Below, one piece after another: positions 1-7,644 of a stretch of DNA of 35,248 nucleotides (position 1 is the stretch's first letter; each line of letters starts with the position of its first letter). This DNA is from an uncultured Bacteroidia bacterium. Lineage in GTDB: Bacteria; Bacteroidota; Bacteroidia; Bacteroidales; Prolixibacteraceae. The notes beneath the pieces are model-generated. The model ran no database searches. It was not told the DNA's origin and saw nothing but the letters and a program-made list of their open reading frames with translations. The translations under genes and the position numbers were made by a program. Where the stretch lies: contig CAINLJ010000245.1 of assembly GCA_903850335.1 (NCBI GenBank), forward strand, positions 1 to 35,248. Reading direction: 5' to 3'.

Positions 1-131
1 ATAAGAAATTGTCATATAAATAGTACCTATCAAATCGTTTAAAGAAAATTAATGTCCACAACTTTTTTATCTGATCCACTTTGAGTTGCGCCTGGATCAT
101 TATCATTTTGATCATGATTAGGATAATTGTG

Positions 132-181
132 ATGAAGAAATTGTAGGGACAGGTCGCGACCTGTCCCTACAATTTCTTCAT
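132..181. repeat. 50-bp perfect palindrome
   Basis: Bases 132-156 are the exact reverse complement of 157-181, with no spacer (centre GTCG|CGAC). The core reads TGTAGGGACAGGTCG and then its complement. Short palindromes tipped with TGTAGGG/CCCTACA recur as dispersed intergenic elements in many bacterial genomes, so this is probably a REP-like or MITE-like unit. As RNA it would fold into a 25-bp hairpin. It has no T-tract, so it is not a classical intrinsic terminator. Confidence 0.85.
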
Positions 182-322
182 AAACGCGATCCGTTTTATC
201 ATCATCGCGATCCGTTCCATTTTTATTATGATCCGTTCCACCATCATCAATAATACCAAAACAACATACCCGATCATCAACGCATATATTAACAAAATAC
301 TTATTATCCGAAGAATAATCAT
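167..322 (-). CDS. Possible 51-aa small membrane protein (heptad tail)
   Basis: An ATG ORF starts at 322 after an AT-rich leader and ends in a TAG inside the palindrome. The first ~27 residues are strongly hydrophobic (one membrane helix). The rest is a basic tail with a seven-residue period in which E/K-R-I recurs, produced by the 21-bp DNA repeat. No family is recognised. The frame may be an accident of low-complexity DNA, because another frame on the same strand is also open here. Confidence 0.2.
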   Translation of the reverse strand: MIILRIISILLIYALMIGYVVLVLLMMVERIIIKMERIAMMIKRIAFMKKL

Positions 323-403
323 ATTAAAAAATGATTTTCAAAAGCATTTTTGTAGAAGTCAATTTTAAACCTGCTCACGGGATTTTTGAAATCTTTGTAT
401 TTC

Positions 404-796
404 TCATTTCATATACCCAAGTTCTTTCCATTTTTCGATCCCGGCTTTTAATACAGCCTGAAGTTCCTTTTCATCTACCTGTTCTTCTTTTTTGAAATGA
501 AAACAGGTTTTTCCTTTTAAATATTTAATCATCGAAGGCATGTATTCGTTGAGTTTGGAATCGAGATATATAGGGAAAAAATGCAGAGTGACACTGTCTT
601 TACAGAGCTCAATTGATGCAAAGAACATTCCAGGCACAATCTTTTTGGTGTAACCATATGGGACTGGCTTGTTGCCAATTAGCTCAAACGATGTCTTCGT
701 TGGGTTCTCTTTCGATACCATCGGTGGAGCAAAATATTCTAAATTCTTTTTTAGCTTATTGTATATTTCAAGTTTCGTTTCTTCGGTAATAGCCAT
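404..796 (-). CDS. DUF1801 (YdhG-like) family protein
   Basis: A 130-residue soluble protein without signal peptide or membrane segment. The central stretch, with GMFFASIELC followed by HFFPIYLD and a K-G-K-T-C-F-H-F segment, and the C-terminal helix matching E-W/K-W-K-E-L-G-Y, are typical of the DUF1801/YdhG-like fold common in Bacteroidota. The length fits a single-domain member. Some relatives are described as iron-chaperone-like, but nothing here shows a metal site, so no function is assigned. The ATG at 796 follows an A/T-rich leader. It stands alone, 563 bp from the next minus-strand gene. Confidence 0.75.
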   Translation of the reverse strand: MAITEETKLEIYNKLKKNLEYFAPPMVSKENPTKTSFELIGNKPVPYGYTKKIVPGMFFASIELCKDSVTLHFFPIYLDSKLNEYMPSMIKYLKGKTCFHFKKEEQVDEKELQAVLKAGIEKWKELGYMK

Positions 797-1101
797 ATTT
801 TACAATTTAAATGATGTTATTCATTTCTCTTATATTGCAATAACTTAAGGAACAATTATCTGAATGATTTCAGAGATTTACTTCTTTGCGAATCTAAGGA
901 ATTAAAGTAAAGGTTATGATATGTAGGAGGTTAATTTTTAAAATGAGGTCGAATCAAAAGTAAAAAATCTGCGGTACAAGACTTTTGATACAGCCTTTGG
1001 ATGTTTTTTAAATCAGATTTTGCCGATAGGATAATGCCGAATTGATATTGAATCAGCCACTTTGGTGCCCGGACTAAACAAGGTTCTGGCTATAAGAATC
1101 G

Positions 1102-1133
1102 AAAAGGACGGAACCGGGCGGCTCCATCCTTTT
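1102..1133. terminator. Imperfect hairpin, terminator-like
   Basis: The outer stem is AAAAGGA (1102-1108) with TCCTTTT (1127-1133). An inner stem follows a C/A mismatch: GGA with TCC, then CC with GG, closing on a four-base GGGC loop. The 3' side ends in four T. It could terminate transcription in either direction, but no gene ends just upstream on the plus strand. Confidence 0.4.
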
Positions 1134-1176
1134 ACTAAAACTAACCAAACTAACTAACCTAACTAAACCTAAACTT

Positions 1177-1239
1177 ATGAAAAAAAATGTAATACAAAAA
1201 TACGCGTGTCCGCCATCCCCTCCAAATTTTTTAGGTTAA
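1177..1239 (+). pseudogene. 20-codon ORF, possible remnant of a SusC gene start
   Basis: The ATG lies after a CTAAC-rich leader. The peptide begins MKKNVIQKYACPP and stops after 20 codons. Many SusC-like genes begin with a similar Lys-rich, Pro-containing pre-signal segment before a hydrophobic signal. Here no hydrophobic segment follows in any frame. This suggests a degraded 5' fragment or a leader peptide. The recognition rests on pattern memory only. Confidence 0.25.
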
Positions 1240-1359
1240 CTAATTGTAAAAGAAGTGTAAGAAAATGTTAAATCGATCTCTTATTTTATATCTGACAGGT
1301 AAATACACAGATTTTCAGCTCTTTATATGTAAATAATATTCTTATTTGGAAATTTAAAG

Positions 1360-2064
1360 TTATTCCTTCTCAAATAACAATTTGCCTGCACCACAAATAG
1401 GGCAGGTCCAGTCGTCCGGCAAATCGAGGAATGTTGTTCCGGGGACTATTCCGGAGATAGGATCTCCTTTCTCTTCTTCATATTCATAATGACATAACTG
1501 GCACTGCCATACATCCATTATTTTTTTCTGATCTGTAATCAGTGTGTCGATATGTTCTTTCCCGATATATGTTGGAGCGTTCTTAGGTGAATATCCCTTA
1601 AATACTTCACGATAGTAATTATAAGTCAATGATTTAATCTTTTCGTCGATAGAACCATGATCAATCACTTCACCAATAAACATCACATGACTTCCCACAT
1701 CATAGGATTGTGTTACCTTGCATTCGAACCAGGCCACAGACGAGTCAGTTACTATTGGACTTCCTGTCTTGCCAGTGAAGTAATTTACCCCCGCGAATTT
1801 GTCAAAATCACGTCCACTCTTGTAACCAAAATTGCCGATCAGAGTCTGACTTGCTTTTTCACTCAACACCGAGAAACCAAAAACTCCGCTCTCCTTTATT
1901 AAAGCAGTAGTGTAATTATCTTTATTACAGCTTACTGCAAATTGTGGAGGTGTGGCCGTAACCTGAAAAAGTGTATTAGCAACATATCCTGCTTTTTTGT
2001 TGCCCGATTGAGTTGTTACTATATAAAGACCATAACTGATTTTAAAATATGTTTCAAAGCTCAT
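1360..2064 (-). CDS. Flavin reductase-rubredoxin fusion protein
   Basis: A 234-residue cytosolic redox protein. Residues ~1-160 form an FMN-binding flavin-reductase-like split-barrel domain (early YGLYIVTT segment, a middle FGFSVLSE segment, then GEVIDHG). After a linker, residues 186-230 form a rubredoxin domain with paired cysteines C188/C191 (CQLC) and C221/C224 (CPICG), which would bind one iron. This architecture matches the 'high-molecular-weight rubredoxins' of anaerobes, which pass electrons from NAD(P)H to oxygen- or NO-reducing flavodiiron proteins. No flavodiiron protein is nearby. The ATG at 2064 begins directly at the barrel, so the start looks right. It appears monocistronic. 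Confidence 0.9.
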   Translation of the reverse strand: MSFETYFKISYGLYIVTTQSGNKKAGYVANTLFQVTATPPQFAVSCNKDNYTTALIKESGVFGFSVLSEKASQTLIGNFGYKSGRDFDKFAGVNYFTGKTGSPIVTDSSVAWFECKVTQSYDVGSHVMFIGEVIDHGSIDEKIKSLTYNYYREVFKGYSPKNAPTYIGKEHIDTLITDQKKIMDVWQCQLCHYEYEEEKGDPISGIVPGTTFLDLPDDWTCPICGAGKLLFEKE

Positions 2065-2554
2065 TTGTTGGAGTATTTGGTGAGTACAAGTTGTAAATAT
2101 ATTGAAAATAGTTCTAAAATGTTGAATTTGCTGTAAATATATTCAGGTATTGGTTGACGACGAAATATTTTTTAAATGAACTTTATATTATTTGGAATTG
2201 TTATAAATAAAAAACAGCCAATACTATTCCAGTTTTGTGGGCCAAACCCACCAACCCATTTTAAAGATTTAAAATTTAGGTAATTGCATCTTGTTTGATT
2301 GAGAGATATCAACCTTTAAATGTTTTACTAATCATTGGAAAGGAGGGAAATATGAAGAGAAATTTATGGTATATTAAAGGACCACTGTTCTGTCCTATAA
2401 GTTAGGTTAAGGAGTATTTATCTATGGTTCAATTCCTGATACGCTAATGAGCACAGGGTATTTCAAGTTATAAGTATCTGATAACTATCACTAAATTGCT
2501 GTTTAAACTCCGGCAAACATAATCTCTTTTTTGCATTTCTAAAATTCATTCATT
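2065..2554. other. 490-bp AT-rich spacer, largely featureless
   Basis: This divergent spacer separates the flavin reductase (minus) from a secreted protein (plus). I found no clear promoter element. It contains a weak 5-bp hairpin (GTGGG/CCCAC, 2237-2251) and a 17-codon ORF at 2352-2405 behind an unusually strong Shine-Dalgarno-like sequence. Nothing else is recognised. Confidence 0.5.
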
Positions 2555-3343
2555 ATGAAAACATTATTGTCATTGGCTTTAGTAATTCTTTTGAGCCTTG
2601 GTACGAAGGCCCAGGAAAAATCTCCTTCATTGTATTTACTATTTGAATTTATGCATGTTGATGGCCCGAATGGGAACGATTACTGGCAGGTTGAACAGTT
2701 CTGGTCTGGTATCCATAAACAGCGGGTTGCAGATAAGTCTATTCTGGGCTGGGACTTGTGGTCACTAACCCCTTCAGGAACCAAACAGGGTTCACAATAT
2801 CTTACTGTTACACTTTTTCCCACTCTTCAGAGCATGCTTCAGGCTGTAAATTCGCTTGATGTTATGGCATTAGCCAAAAAAGCCTATCCTAAAATGACCG
2901 AAAAGGAGCTAGGTGCCATGTTTGACAAAACAATGAAGTCGCGCGAAATGGCTAATCAGGTGCTCCTTAAGCAGGTTGATAAAACCACCGGAGAGTTTAC
3001 GATGAAAGTTGGGACTACGATTACAATGGATATTATGAAACAAGTTGATGATAGTTATGAAAAAGTTGAATCTGAGATTTTTAAACCATGGCATCAGGAT
3101 CTGGTAAATAAGGGCAAAAAGGGTAGCTGGCAACTTCTTAGAAGTATTTTACCTGCAGGTTCTCAGGCATATGGGTCTCACCTTACAGTTAGTATGTATA
3201 ATGATGTTAACCAGTTATCTGCATTTCTTGAAGGAACAGATTTCACAATGGATCTAAAAACTGAACTGGCAGTCAAGGAAGGCTTGAAAACACGTGACTG
3301 GAAAGAGGTAAAGTTTGGAACCTTACAAATGATGGTACGGTGA
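2555..3343 (+). CDS. Secreted protein of unknown function, internally duplicated
   Basis: A 262-residue protein whose first ~19 residues are a classical signal peptide ending in TKAQ, so it is probably exported to the periplasm or beyond. I do not recognise the family by name. The two halves resemble each other: residues ~70-105 (GWDLWSLTPSG, GSQYLTVTLF) align with ~190-220 (SWQLLRSILPAG, GSHLTVSMY). Each half has the strand-loop-strand look of a small alpha/beta-barrel (NIPSNAP/dimeric-barrel-like) domain, which is an inference. The ATG is preceded by an AT-rich leader. A hairpin terminator follows 42 bp after the stop. Confidence 0.75.
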   Translation: MKTLLSLALVILLSLGTKAQEKSPSLYLLFEFMHVDGPNGNDYWQVEQFWSGIHKQRVADKSILGWDLWSLTPSGTKQGSQYLTVTLFPTLQSMLQAVNSLDVMALAKKAYPKMTEKELGAMFDKTMKSREMANQVLLKQVDKTTGEFTMKVGTTITMDIMKQVDDSYEKVESEIFKPWHQDLVNKGKKGSWQLLRSILPAGSQAYGSHLTVSMYNDVNQLSAFLEGTDFTMDLKTELAVKEGLKTRDWKEVKFGTLQMMVR

Positions 3344-3385
3344 AAAATAATTCAAAACTCAAAAGTTTAAATTAAAAAATATATA

Positions 3386-3420
3386 AAGAGCCGACCGGTT
3401 TCATTAGCCTGCCGGCTCTT
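3386..3420. terminator. Intrinsic terminator hairpin
   Basis: AAGAGCCG (3386-3393) pairs perfectly with CGGCTCTT (3413-3420), followed by further T. It sits between convergent genes (secreted protein on plus, URO-D-like gene on minus), and the A/T flanks on both sides would let it work in both directions. Confidence 0.75.
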
Positions 3421-3487
3421 TTCAAATATTTCTGAAATGCCGGATTATCGAATCGTTGATTTTGAATTTTGATTTTTGAACTTTTAA

Positions 3488-4654
3488 TTAAATAGAAAGG
3501 TCAAATTCTCCGAGGTTCAACGGATATTTCCCATATTCACGAACCAGCTTAACTATATAATCGTATGTTTTTCCCGATACGCCGCTCGACACGGAATGAT
3601 CCGACTGGAATATAAACCCCCCGTGTTTAGCGGCATTTAATTTTCTCAGCGTTTCCTCTTTGATAAGTTCAAGATCATTCGTTTCCCAGACCTGGATATT
3701 GTTATTACCACAATAGCCGATTTTATCGCCGTAAAGTTTTTTAAGATTGATCGCGTCCATGTCAGCCTTTACCTCGAGCGGATTATAGGCATCAAGTCCC
3801 ATTTCGATAAAGTCTTCGAAGATAAGACTCACATTTCCGCAACCATGATAAATAACGGGCAGGTTATGTTTATGGCACTCTTCAATCATGGCTTTAACCC
3901 AAGGTTTGAAATATTCGCGCCAATATTCGGGATCAAAAAGCATGGTTTGTTTGAAGGCCACATCGCCCCATATAACAAATCCATCAAGCAATCCATCGGC
4001 AGCAGCTATTTGTGCTTTAGTACAATCGAGGTAAAACTGACCTATTTTCTGAATACAGGCACCTAGCTCATCGGGATACATCCCCATCCAGAAAAGTGTA
4101 TTTGCCTGTCCCACAAGTCGGGTCAGGCATTCGGAACATTCAATAATACTTCCATAAACAGGAATATCAGGATAATAAGATCTTACTGTATTGATCCAGG
4201 GTGGTGAGTTTCTTTCAAATCCGTCACCGACACCGGCAATCTGGTTGTCACCTGCTTCGAAATACCGGCGACGGTCGTAGGGGTCATCAAACTCAAAAAC
4301 CTGAAGTTTCCCGATTGTATCGATATCAAAGGTCATAAATTCAGGCATCTGAAAATCGAATCGTTTACGTAACGTTGCGCCGAAACCCGTCTTGACAACG
4401 ACTTCAATATCGTCCTCGCGGATCGTTTCAAATGGACGGATTATCGGATCCATGTTTGGTGTGGTCACGATCCAGTCGAGATCGTAATAACTGTAAGGCT
4501 CTGCTGTTTCAGGCAGGCCAAGGTCTTTTCTCCAACGTTTTACAAAACTACCCCAAAAGAAATCACTTATCGGAACGCGGTCAGGTTCTTCATGCTTCAA
4601 CGCTTTGTTCATGCGATCAAGCTTTGCAAGGCAGTTATCGGTTCGGGTCCTCAT
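3488..4654 (-). CDS. URO-D superfamily protein (MtaA/CmuA-like), cluster copy 1
   Basis: The 388-residue product starts at the ATG at 4654. A longer open frame reaches 4783 but would overlap the upstream mutarotase gene. The early H-E-E-P-D-R-V-P-I motif is typical of COG0407 URO-D-like proteins. It lacks the N-terminal RPVWxMRQAGR-type signature of true uroporphyrinogen decarboxylase (HemE). Residues H270-G-C272-G-N match the His-x-Cys zinc motif of the corrinoid/thiol methyltransferase branch (MtaA, MtbA, CmuA). Near the C-terminus, where those enzymes have the third ligand Cys, this protein reads QSDHSV (H353). It is the last gene of the rhamnose/fucose cluster, 32 bp after the mutarotase. 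The reaction is unknown; a metal-dependent sugar or methyl-transfer role is inferred. Confidence 0.85.
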   Translation of the reverse strand: MRTRTDNCLAKLDRMNKALKHEEPDRVPISDFFWGSFVKRWRKDLGLPETAEPYSYYDLDWIVTTPNMDPIIRPFETIREDDIEVVVKTGFGATLRKRFDFQMPEFMTFDIDTIGKLQVFEFDDPYDRRRYFEAGDNQIAGVGDGFERNSPPWINTVRSYYPDIPVYGSIIECSECLTRLVGQANTLFWMGMYPDELGACIQKIGQFYLDCTKAQIAAADGLLDGFVIWGDVAFKQTMLFDPEYWREYFKPWVKAMIEECHKHNLPVIYHGCGNVSLIFEDFIEMGLDAYNPLEVKADMDAINLKKLYGDKIGYCGNNNIQVWETNDLELIKEETLRKLNAAKHGGFIFQSDHSVSSGVSGKTYDYIVKLVREYGKYPLNLGEFDLSI

Positions 4655-4686
4655 TGTCAGAAATTTTAAGGGATATTCTTCACTTA

Positions 4687-5010
4687 TTAATCCAGATGAA
4701 AAACTTCTTCCATGTTCGCCCACCATTCTCCATCTGATCGGGTGGATAGTGGTTTTTGCATTGGCATCATGACATCCCACCATTCGAGTGTCTTTGGGTC
4801 TGCTGCCATTTTTGCCATATCCGCCCCAAAATCTTCCCCGGTATATTCCATGTAAGCAAACAGAAGGTTATCCTTATGGTAGATTGAATAGTTCTTTATG
4901 TTGCAGGATGTGATCATCTCAAGTACTTCAGGCCACACGGCTGCATGGTACTGTTTATATTTCTCAAATTGTGATGGATCGACACCAATAATCTGTCCAA
5001 ACCTTTTCAT
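4687..5010 (-). CDS. rhaM: L-rhamnose mutarotase (RhaM/DUF718) family
   Basis: A 107-residue protein of the normal length for this family. It shows the conserved pattern K-R-F-G near the start, H-A-A-V-W-P-E-V, then N-I-K-N-Y-S-I, and a W-W segment near the C-terminus. These proteins interconvert the alpha and beta anomers of 6-deoxysugars such as L-rhamnose, and some relatives act on L-fucose, feeding the isomerase of the catabolic pathway. It lies 25 bp after an alpha-L-fucosidase and 32 bp before a URO-D-like gene, so it belongs to the same transcript. L-fucose is a plausible natural substrate given that neighbour. No isomerase, kinase or aldolase for rhamnose or fucose is in the window. 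Confidence 0.85.
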   Translation of the reverse strand: MKRFGQIIGVDPSQFEKYKQYHAAVWPEVLEMITSCNIKNYSIYHKDNLLFAYMEYTGEDFGADMAKMAADPKTLEWWDVMMPMQKPLSTRSDGEWWANMEEVFHLD

Positions 5011-5035
5011 TTGTATAATTTATTTCTGAGAGTTA

Positions 5036-6334
5036 TCAATTTAATTCTGATGTGATTTCGACAGGCTGTATATTCATTACATTTCCGGCTGTCAGTATTT
5101 CCAAAATGGTATCAATGGGTTGTAAGACGTTTTTATCCAATTCGATCGTATAGGAATTCCTTCGTTTTGTTACCTTAACGTCACCTCCTGACGCGAGACG
5201 AATACCCATAATATTCATTCCGGCAGATGGAAAAACGATTTTTGGGGATTCACCCTTCCAGTTAAGAATGTGCAGATAAATTGTTTTATCATTTCTGGTA
5301 CTTACACACCAGGAAGTTGGTTTGAAAGGGCCTCCCCGGGTGCCGAAGATGGAATAGCCATATTTCTTAAGCCATTCTCCCATTTCCCTTAACCTTGTCA
5401 CCTGTAGTGGTTCAATCCGACCATCAGGCATTGGCCCGACATTGAACAGAAGGTTGCCGCCGCCACCTGCTGAACGTATCAGACTATGGAGACATTGTTC
5501 AGGAGATTTCACCTGATCATTCGGTTTCCAGGCCCACTGATTAGCGATTGTCATGCACGTTTCCCAGGGACGATCGATCTGAAAATCTCCTACTCTTTGT
5601 TCAGGTGTGTCGAAATCTCCTTTTGCCCCTGTACGGTTGTTAACAATAATATCGGGTTGAACCTTTCGGATTTCATCGATTACGCTTTGGCCCCTTACTG
5701 CATCAAATTCCATAGGAACATCGTACCACATGACTAATAATGGTCCGTACTTTTTTATGATCTCAACTGACTCATTCTTTAAATAGGTGGTGTACCTATC
5801 CAGATTTGATGTTGGACGTTTAACTTTACCCCCTGGGCTTGTGAGTGGGAAATCAGGGTGGTGCCAGTCACAGGTTGAATGGTAGAAACCAAGGGCCATT
5901 CCTTGTTTTTTGCAGGCATCTGCCAGTTCTTTCATTACATCCCTCTTAAAAGGCGAGTTCATGATATTGTAATCGGTATACTTAGTGTCCCACATGCAAA
6001 ATCCGTCATGGTGTTTCGATGTAAATACGATATACTTCATACCCGCATCTTTTGCCAGTTTCACCCATTCGTCTGCATTAAAGTTTGAAGGATTAAACTG
6101 TTTATAAAGGTTATCATATTCTTCTATTGGCACTTCGCTTCCGCGTGACCAGCCAATCTCTGTTCCTTTGAGACTTACAGGTCCCCAATGGATAAACATC
6201 CCAAAACGGGCATCCTGCCACCAGTTTAACTTTTGCTGCAATGATGGATCATTTCCACAAAATGCATTCAGGCTTAAGATGAGGAATGAAATCTGGAATA
6301 TTGCTTTCTTCATAGTCAAAGTTCTATTAATCAT
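5036..6334 (-). CDS. GH29 alpha-L-fucosidase
   Basis: A 432-residue secreted glycosidase with an N-terminal signal sequence (hydrophobic to ~residue 26). The GH29 barrel is clear: WWQDARFGMFIHWGP at 38-52, KHHDGF at 107-112, and MWYD at 202-205, where D205 is the expected nucleophile. A GDFDTPEQ segment (E245) and GGGNLLFNVGP at 290-301 are further GH29 landmarks. It should release terminal L-fucose from glycans in the periplasm. The ATG at 6334 overlaps the TGA of the upstream URO-D-like gene (ATGA), which suggests translational coupling. An internal ATG at 6313 would give a more compact signal peptide. The C-terminal ~90 residues are a beta-sandwich-like appendage. Confidence 0.93.
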   Translation of the reverse strand: MINRTLTMKKAIFQISFLILSLNAFCGNDPSLQQKLNWWQDARFGMFIHWGPVSLKGTEIGWSRGSEVPIEEYDNLYKQFNPSNFNADEWVKLAKDAGMKYIVFTSKHHDGFCMWDTKYTDYNIMNSPFKRDVMKELADACKKQGMALGFYHSTCDWHHPDFPLTSPGGKVKRPTSNLDRYTTYLKNESVEIIKKYGPLLVMWYDVPMEFDAVRGQSVIDEIRKVQPDIIVNNRTGAKGDFDTPEQRVGDFQIDRPWETCMTIANQWAWKPNDQVKSPEQCLHSLIRSAGGGGNLLFNVGPMPDGRIEPLQVTRLREMGEWLKKYGYSIFGTRGGPFKPTSWCVSTRNDKTIYLHILNWKGESPKIVFPSAGMNIMGIRLASGGDVKVTKRRNSYTIELDKNVLQPIDTILEILTAGNVMNIQPVEITSELN

Positions 6335-7593
6335 TTTGAATTAAATTCTTTTACTGCCTCATACATCGCAATAATATTTTCAGGCGGAACGTCTGGTAGG
6401 ATATTGTGTACGGTATTGAAAACGAATCCGCCACCCTTCGAGAATATTTCAAGACGTTCGAGTACCTGCTCTCGTATTTTTGCAGGCGATCCAATGTTTA
6501 GAGTCCCAACAGTTTCAATTCCTCCTCCCCAGAAAGTACACTGTTCTCCAAATTCTCTTTTTAGGAAGTCCGGCTTCATCTGGTAGGCATTTGTCTGGAC
6601 TGGATTAAAAATCTCTATTCCGGCATCAATAAGATCGGGCATCAGAAGTGATATGGATCCGCATGAATGGATAAATGTATGCATTTTACTATGAGTCTTA
6701 ACATAGTCGCACAAGATTTTGTGTCGCGGTTTGAACAATTCCCGATAGGTATTTACATCCATAAAGGGTCCGGAGCTCATTCCAAGGTCGTCACCAAAAC
6801 GGATTATATCAACGAGATCGCCAATGGCAGCACAGACTTTTTCGAGTGTGGCCAGATGTCTTTTCAGTAGTTCATCCAGTAATTTCTCAACGTTGTAAGG
6901 GTCACAGATCAAATCCATAAGAAAATTATCCATTCGTCTTAGAAAAGTTCCCCATTCAAAAAGATTGCAACCGCAAACGACAAGCAGTGCCTTATCCGTA
7001 CTTTGCTTTAGTTTGATTGTATTTTCGCGCAGAGTTTGCCAAAATCCCGGATCTCCTGCATGGTCCCAGGGGCTGTGTACGTGTCGTGCCCACATGATCC
7101 TGCCCATCTCTTTATCAAGATTCCCGTAATCATCGGGATAACCATCCACATAAGGAAAGTATGTCTGGTCGAAAAATGTTGCACCAACAGGCATTCTCGA
7201 CAAATTTATTTTGCCGGACCTGTCATAGGTGTTGTACGAACCATCTGGCATAAGAATTGGATTAAACCATTGAGGATAAAAAGCCTGCGAACCGTTTGAC
7301 ATTGTAACCGGACGCCAGTCTTCCGGTTTTGTGTTGAAAGTCCTTCCAATATCCAGAACATCAACACCAAACTGATTCAGAATAGTCATGTCAGGTTGTG
7401 CAAGTTGTTGTACAACATCATAAATCCGGGTCTGCAAGTCGCCGCGTCCGAGCTTATTTATTAGATTACTGTAGGCTATGGCCGAAATACCTGAACTGGG
7501 TGTGGCACTCAGGTCAACAGGCACCTTGTCGGGTTGCTGATGGTTTATTGTTGCGATTATCCGTTCTCTGGAATTCATTAAAGGTTCTGCCAT
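6331..7593 (-). CDS. URO-D superfamily protein (MtaA/CmuA-like), cluster copy 2
   Basis: A 420-residue soluble protein; the start could also be the ATG at 7578 (MNSRERI). It has the opening R-E-R-I-I-A-T-I-N-H-Q-Q-P-D-K-V-P pattern of URO-D-like proteins, and no HemE signature. H309-S-C311-G-S corresponds to the His-x-Cys metal motif. The position of the third ligand reads FNTVHNILPDVPPENI, giving H396 instead of Cys. It is ~30 residues longer than copy 1, with an insertion at ~95-165 rich in aromatic residues and Asp. The gene lies between the RhaT-type permease (52 bp upstream) and the fucosidase (4-bp overlap), which ties it to deoxysugar use. Function is otherwise unknown. Confidence 0.85.
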   Translation of the reverse strand: MAEPLMNSRERIIATINHQQPDKVPVDLSATPSSGISAIAYSNLINKLGRGDLQTRIYDVVQQLAQPDMTILNQFGVDVLDIGRTFNTKPEDWRPVTMSNGSQAFYPQWFNPILMPDGSYNTYDRSGKINLSRMPVGATFFDQTYFPYVDGYPDDYGNLDKEMGRIMWARHVHSPWDHAGDPGFWQTLRENTIKLKQSTDKALLVVCGCNLFEWGTFLRRMDNFLMDLICDPYNVEKLLDELLKRHLATLEKVCAAIGDLVDIIRFGDDLGMSSGPFMDVNTYRELFKPRHKILCDYVKTHSKMHTFIHSCGSISLLMPDLIDAGIEIFNPVQTNAYQMKPDFLKREFGEQCTFWGGGIETVGTLNIGSPAKIREQVLERLEIFSKGGGFVFNTVHNILPDVPPENIIAMYEAVKEFNSK

Positions 7594-7644
7594 ATTTTTA
7601 TTTTTTACAGAGCGTATATTTTAAATCAAAAGCTTTGGTATGAA

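Larger units (their letters stand above)
1..403. other. AT-rich spacer with palindrome and 21-bp repeats
   Basis: No gene can be supported with confidence in this stretch. It contains a 50-bp perfect palindrome (132-181) and three copies of GATCCGTT at 188, 209 and 230, spaced exactly 21 bp. Two overlapping minus-strand frames are open across it: a 51-codon ATG ORF at 167-322, and an Asp/Asn-rich frame of about 96 codons without a start codon. The base composition is low-complexity (GAT/ATC-rich), so either frame may be accidental. Confidence 0.6.
797..1359. other. 563-bp spacer with hairpin and possible SusC 5' stub
   Basis: No full gene is seen. The notable parts are a 32-bp imperfect hairpin (1102-1133), then a C-T-A-A-C/A-C-T-A-A rich leader (about 1136-1176), then a 20-codon ATG ORF (1177-1239). 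The leader and the lysine-rich start of the peptide resemble the 5' ends of SusC-type transporter genes in this phylum. The remainder (797-1100 and 1240-1359) shows nothing recognisable. Confidence 0.5.

Noticed and set aside
3488-4654. Annotation of the URO-D-like genes as haem-synthesis uroporphyrinogen decarboxylase (hemE)
   Set aside because: The HemE N-terminal Arg-rich signature is missing in all three copies, three diverged copies lie in sugar operons, and the His-x-Cys motif belongs to the methyltransferase branch.
4655-4783. 43-codon N-terminal extension of the URO-D-like copy 1
   Set aside because: It would overlap the mutarotase gene by 97 bp, has no family similarity, and the ATG at 4654 gives the normal family N-terminus.
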